Below are positions 12,114-23,832 of a DNA stretch of 64,000 nucleotides, piece after piece. Each line of letters opens with the position of its first letter. Within the stretch, counting starts at the first letter, position 1. The translations under genes and the position numbers were made by a program. The DNA is from Trichostrongylus colubriformis (lineage: Eukaryota; Nematoda; Chromadorea; Rhabditida; Trichostrongylidae). The stretch is taken from positions 50,082,001-50,146,000 of the forward strand of contig OZ022256.1 of NCBI GenBank assembly GCA_963978905.1, written 5' to 3'. The notes beneath the pieces were generated by a model. The model searched no databases and had not been told where the DNA came from. It saw nothing but the letters and a program-made list of their open reading frames with translations.

Positions 12114-14260
12114 CTATAATTTAAAAAAATCAGAAAAAAATCAATACCATGCAAGAAAAGGCTACTGCCAATAACGAAAGGTTTTTCAAAACCTAGACGG
12201 TGGGAAATTTGATGGCGCACGGATTTCGAATGTGCCTTACAATTAGTCTGCGTTCACAGCTGTGGGCCAAAGTGGCACTGGGGAGGTGTAGAGACGACGC
12301 AAGCAACGACGCAGGGTGGCACTGGCGGAAACGCAGAAACACGCAGCCGTGCCTGCTGCCGGCACCGCAGAGTATGAAGCTCATCAAGCTCTCCGTATTA
12401 CTACCAAAATCCCATCGCAATAGAATCATAAAAATCTCATCACAAGCAATCGGGTACATATTCACGACATTAAGAGTGAACCATTCAAACACAGCAAAGC
12501 TAATTAAGCACTATTTGTAATTCTTGCCATGGAGACGCCACTAGGAGTGCGTATCCAATTTATTCCATAGATGACTTTGCACTTAGCAATTGTGCGACAT
12601 TCTTCTAACATCCACTAGTTAAACTAATATATGGTAACAAAAAATACGGCAGCCCACGTGTATAGAGCCTGCATAACTATACCCTGAAGCTAGGCCAGCA
12701 GTTTCAAACGAGTAGAAAATAACGAAACAATTTTAGCTGATTCTTCGAGCATCCGCTTCCCAGCAGAGAACATGACGTAGCAGCTATTATTGGTCGTGCG
12801 CATAAGCTTATTGCCTCGTGCGTCTAACTTTTCCACTCCTTAATCAATGAAGAAATTATACCTGGATCCCTTGACTTATAATAGAACGTAATATTGGCGC
12901 AGTTTTGACGTATGACAGGGATCTGAAGGAATCGTTGAATTGTCGAAAGCATCTGTTCTTCTGTTGTTAGAGAGAGCAGAGAATAGATGTTCACTCGGAG
13001 GCATGGGTAAGCTCTACACAGCTCAGGATATTTTGTACCGCGTGTCGGCACACAATCACTTTAGGATTAACTACGGCTTCCTCTGGCTCGCACGAACTGC
13101 TCTCTGCTGTTCTCTACTGATATGCTCTAAAATTCCTACGCCATCCGCGATGGTGTGAAATCTCTTACCATCTAGTCCAGTCAATGTTCTTGCGTTAGAT
13201 ATGCGCGACATTGTTTTTCGAACCCGTTGTTGATTTGCTTCGCCCTCTGCGTCCCTTACGTCTTGAGTGTATACTATTGGTCCGCAGCTCTCTAGCGTGC
13301 GGACCCTTGCGGACACCTCACACAGTAGGCCGTCACCTTAGAGAGCCCTGCTTCAATTGGATCTTTAATCTGTGTGTGAAACTTTGTATGCGTCCATTAA
13401 TAAGCAACATAACATAAATGCACAGATAACAGAAGAACTTAAATTCTCAAGGACGATTCCTTTGATGTCAAAAAAGGTATAGCGTTCTGAGATACATGAT
13501 CGAGATAATTCCCGGTACTTGGGCCGCATTTCTACTCAGCTTCTGCTGGGCGTGCTTCGTTCACAGGACTCGAGGCACAGTGGCGCGGGAGGGGGGGGGG
13601 GAGGAGGTACAGGAACGACGCAGCCATTGAGGTGGAGTGGCATAGGCAGAGCGCAGAGACACGTGGCCACGCTCTGCCGCAGGCACCGCGGAGCATGAAC
13701 GCGACCTGACGTAATATAGCAACTGAAGGTTCACCCCTTACCTACTGAAATACACATTAAATACTTATCGGAAGGTGTGTGCGCCATTATGTAAAATCCC
13801 TTAGAGGCATTCGCCGTGCAACCGATGGGAGCGAGTCAAAGACGCTATAATAGTTGGGTCTCAAAACAATGAAGAATTAGTCTTGCTAATTATTTTAGAG
13901 GAATCGTAAGGGGTGCGAAGAAAAAGCAATATGCAAGAAAATGATTATTTTGTAACGAATTGGAGGTTAGGAGCGTTAGTCGGTGGAAAAACCCCGATTC
14001 AAAATCGCGACGCTGTGGTGTGTATTCGCATCATATTCGCATCACTTCGAACTGCACACAACCGACTTTCCGAGTTGTCCATTGTAGAGATGTCATTTGT
14101 TGTCCCGTATAGTGTATTTCATTCATTCGTGATGATGTGAAATATGAGAAACAACACACAGCAACAAACAAGTAAAACAATTAAATGATGTCGTGACATC
14201 CGTCCGACTCACCCTAGATCACAACTGACGGGCGTGTGGGTCCCGAACTACCGGTCGAAC
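12114..14260. other. 5' flank of G1 with possible first exon
   Basis: A minus-strand stretch at about 12865-12960 reads ..CANITFYYKSRDPG before a GTATAA splice donor. It resembles 37118-37190 upstream of G2 and may be the receptor's first exon, but in G1 the join is out of frame. About 12200-12380 and 13560-13700 hold GC-rich copies of the 'gacgcagccacg...ctgccg' repeat. A minus-strand block at 13210-13390 matches 37450-37650 but is degenerate. An open frame at 13913-14140 has no recognisable domain. Confidence 0.35.
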
Positions 14261-14568
14261 GTAACGGAAAATGGCGGAAAAGCACCTCTATAAGGCGTAT
14301 CAGTTCGTCAATGTCAGTCCGTGTGCTCTGATCACTCCCTCAGCAGTCGTCTTCATCGCCGTGCACTCCCGCCGTCGATTATATTTCTATCTGGGCTACT
14401 GTATCGCCGTAGTCGACGTCGTCGAAGATAACGCATATGGATATGCGGCTGAGGGACCAGTTTTTGACAGACGATAACGAAGCCCCGTGAGATAACGAAG
14501 CCTGTCGACCCGTGAATCTTCAGGACTTGTTTGATGTGATCGTTTCGTATTTGCCTCATATTTCATTA

Positions 14569-14823
14569 CCAGCTGGCGGGCGCACACTACTGCGCTCGAT
14601 TCATGGCGATGCTGTGCAAAATGTGTTTGATCGGCACGACTACAGTTGTATATGGAGTTGAGAGGAAACTTTCTTTCTTCAGCTTTCAAGTTATTTATTT
14701 GAATAAAAGCGGAGAAGATGGTGAAAAGCATTCAAGTATTAGTAACTTCAGTCGTTTTGCATCGGACCTGTTGTACATGTCATCGACACGAATCGCGCGC
14801 AGTAGTGTGCGCGATCCAGCTGG
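14569..14823. mobile_element. 255-bp MITE with TA target duplication
   Basis: About 50 bp at each end are inverted copies beginning CCAGCTGG and containing 'cgcacactactgcg'. The element is flanked by TA at 14567-14568 and 14824-14825. TA flanks and a small size fit a non-autonomous Tc1/mariner-type element. There is no coding content. Confidence 0.7.
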
Positions 14824-14849
14824 TATAATTCATCATTGGCAGTTTGAAT

Positions 14850-15309
14850 AGTTTGGACATCGACAGTTTAGTATTCGATTGCATCGATTGGTAACAATTT
14901 TCATTTGCTGAGCATCTAATCCCTACTAATCCCTACACATTGATAGTAAACCCAAATTCCGATTATTGACGTATATCGTTTTCGTAAACCTGTTTCACTA
15001 GTTGGAATTTTGGGTTGGTTTAGCGATCGATACCCAGTGTTGCTGCCAGTACCGCATTAGAAAATGATTCCGGGTGAATCACTTGCTTTGCTATCACAAA
15101 TATAGGTTGCATCATGGTTATCAATGTATCGCAGTATCAAGAGAAATGCACCATTTTTAGGAACGCTAGGCAATTCAGCGGTCGATACATCGGCCAGTGA
15201 TATCAGAATAAACAAAATATGTTCACCTAATGGCACTGAGCATCAGACGCTTTTGCTAAAGCGGTCGTATAGTAGTATCAAGCCATGTAAAGGATTTCAT
15301 CCCATCCAA
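14850..15309. other. Spacer, nothing recognised
   Basis: No coding exon, repeat or RNA gene could be supported here. Confidence 0.3.
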
Positions 15310-16020
15310 TTCCTAACGGTTCTTATCACCCTCTGTATCACTTTCATTGAGGCCCTGTACCCAACAATACCATTGAGGTCCCCGTACCCTACAATACCTG
15401 CGAATGTGCACATTCCACTGTTAGCCGCGAAAGCGTACCGGCCTTAGTGACATTTTCCTCTCACTCTCCTAATCGAACTTTATCAACCATTATCAGTTTG
15501 GGTCACCCACCTATGAATGTCCCCATCCCACTCTACTAAACACCTATGAGTGTCAGCGCTCTTGGATCAACGCGAAAGGCGAAACGAATTAGACGACATT
15601 CGCCTTCTCATGCCCCTTATCAAATCTTATCAACCGTTATCAAGCTGGATCACCCACCATTAATGTCCCCGTCTTACCTCGCAAAACACATGTGAGTATG
15701 AACGCTCCAGAACCGATACGAAAAGCGAAACGGATTCGACGACTCTAGCCCTTTTACGCTCCTTATCGAATCTTATCAGCTGTTATAAAGCTGGATTACC
15801 CACCATTAATGATCCCGTCCAATCCCGCAAAACACCCATGAGTGTCAGCGCTCTAGGATCAACCCGAAAGGCGAAACGACTTCGGTGACATTCGCCTTTT
15901 GAGTCTCCTTATCAGCGCGTATCACCTGCTATCACTTTCGGTCCACCACCGCTGGAAATCCCTTGGCACCCCCTATATCACATGTAAAATTCAGCGTCCC
16001 AGCTTTGCTGCGACGCGAGA
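15310..16020. repeat. Tandem repeat, 146-147 bp period, about 5 copies
   Basis: The word 'ttatcgaatcttatca' (with changes) recurs at about 15470, 15617, 15763 and 15909, giving periods of 147, 146 and 146 bp. A more diverged copy starts near 15318. Each unit also contains 'gatcacccaccattaatg', 'tgagtgtcagcgctc' and 'gcgaaacg'. After the last unit comes a 'gacagacagacggacacacac' stretch (16033-16055). Confidence 0.85.
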
Positions 16021-16081
16021 TATGAATTTCGTGACAGACAGACGGACACACACACAGAGACATACTGAGCGAATTATATAG

Positions 16082-17075
16082 AGTAGGATTGACATTGATC
16101 TCTTCAGGTGGAGCATGAACACTCAGAACTAAAATCAGTGTTATCCCATCACAAGGTTTCTATGCTAGATTACTTGATACTAGTTGCTGCGTTCCTCGTG
16201 ATGACCTGTCGGTCAATATGTCTTGGGCGAAACGTAGTTCCCCTTTCACGTAGTCATAGGCGTAGGCTGAGTTTTGGTAGAAATGTAGAGGAAATCTCCG
16301 AGAGGACTGGCGTCACAGTCTCCGAGGACTCGGGAATGCTCCGTCGCAGAGTCAGCAAGGACCTCTAGGTTTACCCGCTAGGCAGAGCGAGGGCGAACGT
16401 GGCGTAAGACCCTGTTGGAGCCATCAGGCCGTCACGTGGTGCCACCCTGTCGACGGGACCCCGATGCACACGGCCCCAGGGCACGTGACACAGCGGGTTT
16501 GGTACCTGCACGGTGCGACAAATGAAGAATAAGCGAAAGCGTAAGAAGAATGGCGAATACAATTAAACCTGACAAATTCGCTTTCGACGTCTTGGCAAGG
16601 TGTCGTATATGCATTGCGGATACGGCAAGCCCCGTAATCTTATGCTGTGAACCAAAATTGCCAGGTCAGGTCACCGGAGGAATGATACGGCCTCGTCTCC
16701 TGGCTCTCGGCTATTTCGCAACAGGACTGGAAAGGTGCATGGCACGGATGGCGACGCAATTCGCGTAGAGGTATGGTCTTGTCAGACAATTCTGACTCTT
16801 CCGAGTCAAGAATCAAGCAAGTGAAAAGGAAGAATACAAAGCAGCGCCATGCTGCTACGCTATTGACTTGGTGCATGCGGCTTTTTTAACCATTTTGTTC
16901 AGCAAAAACAATAATAGAGTTTAGCAAGAACGAGTTCCAATGATTATTCGGGAGCGTTTTCACCATCGCGGTCAAGGACTGCTTCCCACCTCATAGTCGT
17001 CAAAACGTCAATTTTCATGCAAAGAAACGCAAAAAATAAAAATCCGCATTGATCATACACCAACCTATTACTAGA
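16082..17075. other. Spacer with unassigned 86-codon frame
   Basis: The plus strand has an open frame at 16108-16368 with a short hydrophobic stretch (DYLILVAAFLVMT). It has no family resemblance I can name and no conserved copy elsewhere in the window, so it is not called as a gene. From about 16670 the sequence is paralogous to 3740-4100 and 54900-55240, the upstream region of the CYSTM-like gene. Confidence 0.35.
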
Positions 17076-17303
17076 TGCTGGCTAAGCGCCCGCCATTGCA
17101 TAGTGACTATGCTGATCGACAGCGGCCTGGCATTGAGACAGCACACGAGCGCCGAGTAGAAGGTTCACCTAAGTGTGTGTGCTACTCACTCAACATACCA
17201 AAAAAGAAATAATCGCTTTTAAAAGCAATATAAGATTCTAAGAAAATTAAGCTCTGACATTATATATGTATGTAATCGTGGCTAAACGAGTGTCAGTTTT
17301 CAG

Positions 17304-17481
17304 CATTCTCAACAGCAACGGGCATATACAAGCTTCCCACAGCCTGGATATGCACAAACAGCAGTATATCCTCTGGATTAGGCTACCAACGTCATCAACT
17401 GCAAGGCCCTTATCCGGCTTATGTTCAGTACACCACCAATCCACAAGCAGGAGTCAACACTACACAGCCACAAGCTATCAT
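17304..17481 (+). pseudogene. CYSTM-like gene relic, copy 2 (exon 2 only)
   Basis: It matches exon 2 of the intact gene: a good TTTTCAG acceptor, then Pro/Gln/Tyr-rich codons (HSQQQRAYTSFPQPGYAQTA), and a GTATGT donor after 17481. One base is lost near 17373, shifting the frame into a stop. Exon 1 and the promoter are missing because the sequence jumps from the equivalent of 55243 to that of 56330, and no exon 3 follows. Confidence 0.75.
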
Positions 17482-17838
17482 GTATGTTACCTTATAGATG
17501 CTATTTTATTCAATTCATTTGACGATTTATTTATATGTACATTAGACGCGCCAGAACATTGAGAGAAATTGAACAACCGCTGTGATTCGTCGAGAGGACG
17601 ACCAGCAACAACTTCTTACAAAAGTCTTCAGACAGAGGATGAAAAGGCACAATCAACCCACTATCAGGTCGTGGCAAATGACCGTTTTCACACCTGCTAT
17701 GTTCCTTTGATCATAATCCATAAAAAACTTAAGTAAATATAGTAATTTATAATAATGTCTGGAAGCACATTTTTGGAGCACAATTTTTTTCCCCGTTTCT
17801 CCTCCATCATTTCTTCTACGATTGGATAACCCACGAAG

Positions 17839-18330
17839 ATGTTGTCAAGACGAGAATTCCGACTCGTCATGCTTCACGAGTACCAACTCGGCCTTAGTGC
17901 TGCGGAAGCAGCTGAGAATGTCATCAAGGCATGGGACGAATGTCCTACAAATGAGCGCACCACGGGTAGGTAGTCCGACGAATTCCGAGATAGAGGCTTC
18001 AACCTGAAAGATCAGCAGGGAAGCCGTCGCCCATCGCAAGGTTAAGGCAACGAATTGAAGGCGCAGATAGGAGCCAATCCAAGAGCATCCAAAAGGGAAA
18101 TTGCTGAAGAGCTAGGAGATGACTTTGGACTGTAGCACGTCATCTGAAGAGAATTGGGAACGAAAACTTGACAAGTGCATCCCGCATGAGTTGACCGAGC
18201 GCCGGAATCTCGTCGCCTCGAAGTCCGTTCGTCTAATCTCTTGCGGAACAAAAATGATGCTTTGCTGCAACGCATTGAGACTTGTGACGAAAATTGGTTC
18301 AGTGCGAAAATAGACGACGGTCAGGACAGT
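17839..18330 (+). mobile_element. Truncated mariner transposase
   Basis: The plus strand starts with the typical mariner N-terminus (MLSRREFRLVMLHEYQLGLS, then AAEAAENVIKAWDE). It continues in shifted frames through REIAEELGD, ARHLKRIGN, HELTERRN and the catalytic-region word TCDENWF. The C-terminal half and both terminal repeats are not visible. It replaces sequence present at the paralogous site near 39240-39900. The protein resembles hookworm mariners of the irritans/Himar type; that subfamily call is an inference. Confidence 0.75.
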
Positions 18331-18399
18331 AGCTGGATCACGAGGAAGCGATCTAGCGTACTGGTCTGACAGGTTGGGGGACACTTTAGTGGAGAACTC

Positions 18400-19490
18400 C
18401 AGAAAGATAATTCTACGAATTGGATCACTGCGCGGTCTGCTTCTAAGGGTTTTGGGCACCTTCCAGACAAATGATCTTGTCAAGTCGACAGGTTATTAAT
18501 AGGCTATCAATAGGGCTCCGCACAACTACCTCGCTACAACTCACCAGTATGAGGGAACCGGAGTTCAATCCCATGAAGCCTATCAGATAAAAACTGGTTC
18601 TATTCACAACAATTGTTTCTGTTCTGTACGCATAACTGAGCCGGCGTTCACACCTAGCGACCGGTCGCGCGATCGCGGTGAACGACTCATATCCAACCTT
18701 CAGCCAAGCCCATCTTCCTTCACGATACCAACTGGGAATAAATCCGATGCCCGAGGACAACGTACAATGAAAGAATGACGCAAAATGAAATGATGAAAAC
18801 ACCTTTATACATTTGATTTAAGCAATAATAGTGTTTTGTTTCAGTGCAAGGTAAATTTGAAGTGACAAACTATACAATCATTATGATCTATAAGCATTTT
18901 TCCTCAATTTTCGGAATACACCATAGTTCAGATCAAACGGAGAGAATAGTTGCGTGTCTGCGTTCACAGCATGGACAAGCCTGACGTCAGCGAAATTTTT
19001 TGAGAATACTACCGCAATTCCGTCCTCCACCACCATCCCCCACCGATCGCCTGTCTCCTATAATCGAGCTGCGCTTTTCCTTCAGGGACCCCAAAAAGGT
19101 CGCTTACATGGTCGCTAATCGGTAAGTATCACACTGCTACCGAAAATGAATTATTATCATTAATGGACGACCTTTTTTTAAGGAGTTGGCTTACGGGTTC
19201 CATATCTCCTCAACAGGATTGTTGCCGATTATTTCAAAACACGAACATCCCCTCTCAAACCCGAAATGCGCTCCCGTTGAAAATTCTCTAAGTCTGAAGC
19301 CTGACTCTGATTTCAGTTTATAGTGGTAGTTTAGTGGCTTTCTGCACAGTCGAAGGATCGATACAGTGAGTTATCCCTATTAACAAGGAACTCTACAGGT
19401 TTCATCAAATATTACATGTTATCGAGTGATACGTCTCAAACTTTTTAATATTCGCACTCTCGCAACTTGCAAGGAGTTATTGTGATAAAT
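18400..19490. other. Duplicated block downstream of G2, gene uncertain
   Basis: The block is paralogous to about 39890-40800. On the minus strand both copies can encode a hydrophobic stretch (YKGVFIISFCVILSLYVVLG here at about 18700-18800, YKSAFIVCLFILSLCVVFG at 40190-40290). This may be a transmembrane exon of another receptor, but flanking exons and conserved frames were not found. A GC-rich 'gcgaccggtcgcgcgatcgcgg' word lies near 18657. Confidence 0.3.
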
Positions 19491-21975
19491 GATCTGAATG
19501 TGTGCAAGACAATGTGAGACTTCCAAAAGTCATTTCAAAAGACTCAAAACAGCTTTCAAAAAAACCGGTTGCAAAGATGGTTGCAAAAGATATTTGAGCC
19601 TTAGGCAAGGCAAGCTTTAGGCGCCTAGCGCCTTTATCAAGCTTGAAAATGTTCAAATTAGATGTTATTTATAGACTTTTTTTTGAGAGTCTACAGTGGT
19701 ATTTGTACTTTAAAAACTTACTGCTGCCACAGGACCGCTGTACTTACCGCCAATGGGTGTCCCTGGTACTGAAGCAGAAATAGTTGACCCACCCTGACTT
19801 AACCCTCAAATAGTGCAGAAGTTTACGACTGTAATATTTGATATCACACTCATTCCCCAGTGCATAGCACTGTAGTCATGTGATTGGCTCAAGAGAGTCA
19901 CGTAGCTCATCTCTGCTATTTATTTCTGGGGATAACCGTCTTATTTCCAGTGCTTCGAGGATTTTTCTTTCCACAGTATTTTCTATGGAGCGGTGCAGCT
20001 TCAACGATAAGGGTGGGGAGTGCCTCGCCGGCATGCTTTTGGGTCCTATGCATGGAGAAACTGTTACTTGGATATGATGTTGGGTTTTGCAAAGCCCTGC
20101 GATCTTTGTCCAGTCGCTTAAAAAAGAGCCTTTTCTCTCTCCCACGTACTTTTGCCCGCATCGCTGACATATTCTCAAGTACACCGACCCCCGGACTTGG
20201 CAAATTTTATCGTCAGTGCAGTAGCTGCAACCGTCCCTTCCGCATTTTTCCTCATAGGGTCTAGAATATGTGAGCAACCATTTTGGATTTGGAGGTGACT
20301 TGAATATAAGCTTTATAGGGAGCGAAGACTTTCTAACCACGCTGTTGTCCTTTCATGCCGTATTTTCGTTGACATACGGCATTATCATGGGGATGCCGTC
20401 CGCGCTGCAATACGGTCTCCATGCTCCTACATTTGTGCGTGTGTATCCGTTTTCGCTCAGTATTCTTTCCACCATCAAATCTGCTCCAATTGAGTTTTGA
20501 CCGCAAACTTTGTCCTTGGTCAAATTGTGATTGTGGACCACATTGACCTTCATGTAGGCAGGGTGACAACTCCTGGCATGCATAATGATGTTTTTTGACG
20601 CTGGCTCCTTGTACCAGCAGAGCTCCTTGCCGCCTCCGTTTATTTTAATTTTTGTATTGAGGAAAGGAACAAAGCCGACAATAGACACATCGTCAATATA
20701 TCGTTTATAGTATAATATCCCAGTTGTGAGCGATCTGCGCTCCATACGATCCAGATATACAATTGCTAGTAAAGGTGCGAGACACAATCCCATGGCTAGC
20801 CCGCGGTATTGTCTATATAGTTTACCATCGAACTGGAATATGTTGCACTGCGAAGTTGCCACCAGTAATTCCCGTAGGTCCCTTTCCTTAAGTCCGAAAG
20901 TGTAAATATCACTTTTATGCTGTCGCCAAAGAGTGATAAGGGCATCAATTCCATCCCCTTCATTGATGTTGGTGTACAAAGACACCGCATCAAAGCTTAC
21001 ATAGCTGACATTAGCTGGCATTTCGCACTGGTTGAGCGAAGCTATGAAGTCCTCAGTGTTTGCAATATATGATGCTACATGGCCTACTAGTGGAGAAAAA
21101 ACTTTAACAAGCAGCCAGCTGATTCTGTCGGATGGCCCCCCTCAGCTTGAAATTATGGGACGAGTTTTGATATGATATATCCCTTTCCGTAAGGCTACCT
21201 ACCGGTGCGTTCCAAATTTGTGGGTTCTAACCAGAGAATAATAGGTAGGAATACTTGGGAAAGAGGATATGAACCGTCTGACTGTTTTTGCATTGAGTTT
21301 ACTACCTAGAACCGTTTCTATTGTACTTTTCATTCGTTCAGTGATTTGTTCGAACGACTGGATAGATATTTCTACGTAGGTATTACTATCTTGTAAAGCC
21401 AAGCGGGTGACTGCCTTATCCATATTTTTGGACATGACGACAAAATCGCCACTTTTGTCCCCTATGCTATACCTTAACTCTCCTCTCTTAGCCATAAGCT
21501 TTTTGAGCCTTCTCAGCTCCTTTCTGTCAAGTTGGAGCCGAACTTTGTTTGTTCATCTGTTGAATATGCCTCCTTGAGTTTGATTCGATGGTCAACTTAG
21601 GTTCAAGGGTGGGCACTCGTTTTAGGTCAGTAAAGTTGGTTTTTGGAAAAGGAGCTGCGGTCAGCATGGTTGACTCTCTATCCAAGATTGTTGGACCAAT
21701 GTTCTCCCGCCACCGCAGTTGATAAGCGAATCTGTTTAAACCAACACAAACCGAGTCCATAGTCTTATCAGTCAACGATTCTGATACACCAAATGACGGA
21801 CCCAAGTTTAAGGCTGCTTCCATGTCACTATCCACTTGATTAGTGCCTATGATAGTGCAACGTTTTGGAGGTATTGCATCCCATTTTATGAAGGAATGGT
21901 TTTGCTGGATTGTGCCCTCCTGCAAGTGGAGCGACTTATTATTGAGGCGACTTTGTTAAAACCCACAAATCTGAA
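19491..21975 (-). mobile_element. Penelope-like element 1, minus-strand half
   Basis: Reading leftward, the fragments are an N-terminal region (about 21925-21199), a reverse transcriptase (21021-20353; AMGLCLAPLLAIVYLDR and RYIDDV) and a C-terminal Cys-rich plus GIY-YIG endonuclease domain (20340-19876; CGRDGCSYC, then KYVGE). These are the hallmarks of Penelope-like retroelements. The RT lost about 108 bp after YIDDVSIVG relative to the plus-strand half. A stop after VNENTA is shared with the other half. The copy ends at 19491 in the word 'cattcagatc', without the tail seen at the other end. Confidence 0.85.
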
Positions 21976-23820
21976 ACGTACCGGTAGGTAGCCTTACGGA
22001 AAGGGATATATCATATCAAAACTCGTCCCATAATTTCAAGCTGAGGGGGGCCATCCGACAGAATCAGCTGGCTGCTTGTTAAAGTTTTTTCTCCACTAGT
22101 AAGCCATGTAGCATCATATATTGCAAACACTGAGGACTTCATAGCTTCGCTCAACCAGTGCGAAATGCCAGCTAATGTCAGCTATGCAAGCTTTGATGCG
22201 GTGTCTTTGTACACCAACATCAATGAAGGGGATGCAATTGATGCCCTTATCACTCTTTGGCGACAGCATAAAAGTGATATTTACACTTTCGGACTTAAGG
22301 AAAGGGACCTACGGGAATTACTGGTGGCAACTTCGCAGTGCAACATATTTCAGTTCGATGGTAAACTATATAGACAACACTGCGGGCTAGCCATGGGTTC
22401 GTGTCTCGCACCTTTACTAGCAATTGTATATCTGGATCGTATGGAGCGCAGATCGCTCACAACTGGGATAATACTATAAACGATATATTGACGATGTGTT
22501 TATTGTCGGCGCTTCTTCGAAGGACCTGCAATACACACTACAAAATCTGAACTCGCAGGATCCCAATATCAAATTTACTGTGGAAGAGCCGAACGAAGAC
22601 GGCTTTGTTCCTTTCCTCAATACAAAAATTAAAATAAACGGAGGCGGCAAGGAGCTCTGCTGGTACAAGGAGCCAGCGTCAAAAAACATCATTATGCATG
22701 CCAGGAGTTGTCACCCTGCCTACATGAAGGTCAATGTGGTCCACAATCACAATTTGACCAAGGACAAAGTTTGCGGTCAAAACTCAATTGGAGCAGATTT
22801 GATGGTGGAAAGAATACTGAGCGAAAACGGATACACACGCACAAATGTAGGAGCATGGAGACCGTATTGCAGCGCGGACGGCATCCCCATGATAATGCCG
22901 TATGTCAACGAAAATACGGCATGAAAGGACAACAGCGTGGTTAGAAAGTCTTCGCTCCCTATAAAGCTTATATTCAAGTCACCTCCAAATCCAAAATGGT
23001 TGCTCACATATTCTAGACCCTATGAGGAAAAATGCGGAAGGGACGGTTGCAGCTACTGCACTGACGATAAAATTTGCCAAGTCCGGGGGTCGGTGTACTT
23101 GAGAATATGTCAGCGATGCGGGCAAAAGTACGTGGGAGAGAGAAAAGGCTCTTTTTTAAGCGACTGGACAAAGATCGCAGGGCTTTGCAAAACCCAACAT
23201 CATATCCAAGTAACAGTTTCTCCATGCATAGGACCCAAAAGCATGCCGGCGAGGCACTCCCCACCCTTATCGTTGAAGCTGCACCGCTCCATAGAAAATA
23301 CTGTGGAAAGAAAAATCCTCGAAGCACTGGAAATAAGACGGTTATCCCCAGAAATAAATAGCAGAGATGAGCTACGTGACTCTCTTGAGCCAATCACATG
23401 ACTACAGTGCTATGCACTGGGGAATGAGTGTGATATCAAATATTACAGTCGTAAACTTCTGCACTATTTGAGGGTTAAGTCAGGGTGGGTCAACTATTTC
23501 TGCTCCAGTACCAGGGACACCCATTGGCGGTAAGTACAGCGGTCCTGTGGCAGCAGTAAGTTGTTAAAGTACAAATACCACTGTAGACTCTCAAAAAAAA
23601 AAGTCTATAAATAACATCTAATTTGAACATTTTCAAGCTTGATAAAGGCGCTAGGCGCCTAAAGCTTGCCTTGCCTAAGGCTCAAATATCTTTTGCAACC
23701 ATCTTTGCAACCGGTTTTTTGAAAGCTGTTTTGAGTCATCTGGATGACTTTTGGAAGTCTCACATTGTCTTACACACATTCAGATCAACATGAGGCTTCG
23801 GGACAAGACAGTGCTTAAGA
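21976..23820 (+). mobile_element. Penelope-like element 1, plus-strand half
   Basis: It is 5'-truncated and abuts the minus-strand half directly. It encodes RT (22165-22924 over two frames, with a frameshift at about 22470 before YIDDVFIVG) and the C-terminal GIY-YIG domain (22937-23401). Arm identity with 19491-21205 is very high. Past the point where the left arm ends, it continues for about 33 nt ('aacatgaggcttcgggacaa...'), then 'gtaacaaat' (23821-23829). That word resembles 'gtgataaat' at 19482-19490, so the pair as a whole has a likely 9-bp target duplication. Confidence 0.85.
23633..23669 (+). ncRNA. Hammerhead-like fold in Penelope-like element 1
   Basis: The same stem (ggcgc-tag-gcgcc) is flanked by TTGATAA and TAAA, so both catalytic boxes are altered. 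An inverse copy lies at about 19612-19640. It is likely a decayed relative of the fold in element 3. Confidence 0.35.
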
Positions 23821-23832
23821 GTAACAAATGAG

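Noticed and set aside
12193..12492. Hydrophobic minus-strand frame between the first receptor exon and its 5' flank
   Set aside because: The corresponding sequences at 36680-36830 and 54250-54370 have indels that break the frame, so it is intron or flank.
15310..16020. CRISPR-like array
   Set aside because: Units are contiguous 146-147 bp tandem copies without short repeats and unique spacers, and the genome is a nematode's.
16108..16368. 86-codon frame with a hydrophobic stretch
   Set aside because: Nothing conserves it and the flanks are repeats, so it is kept only as a note.
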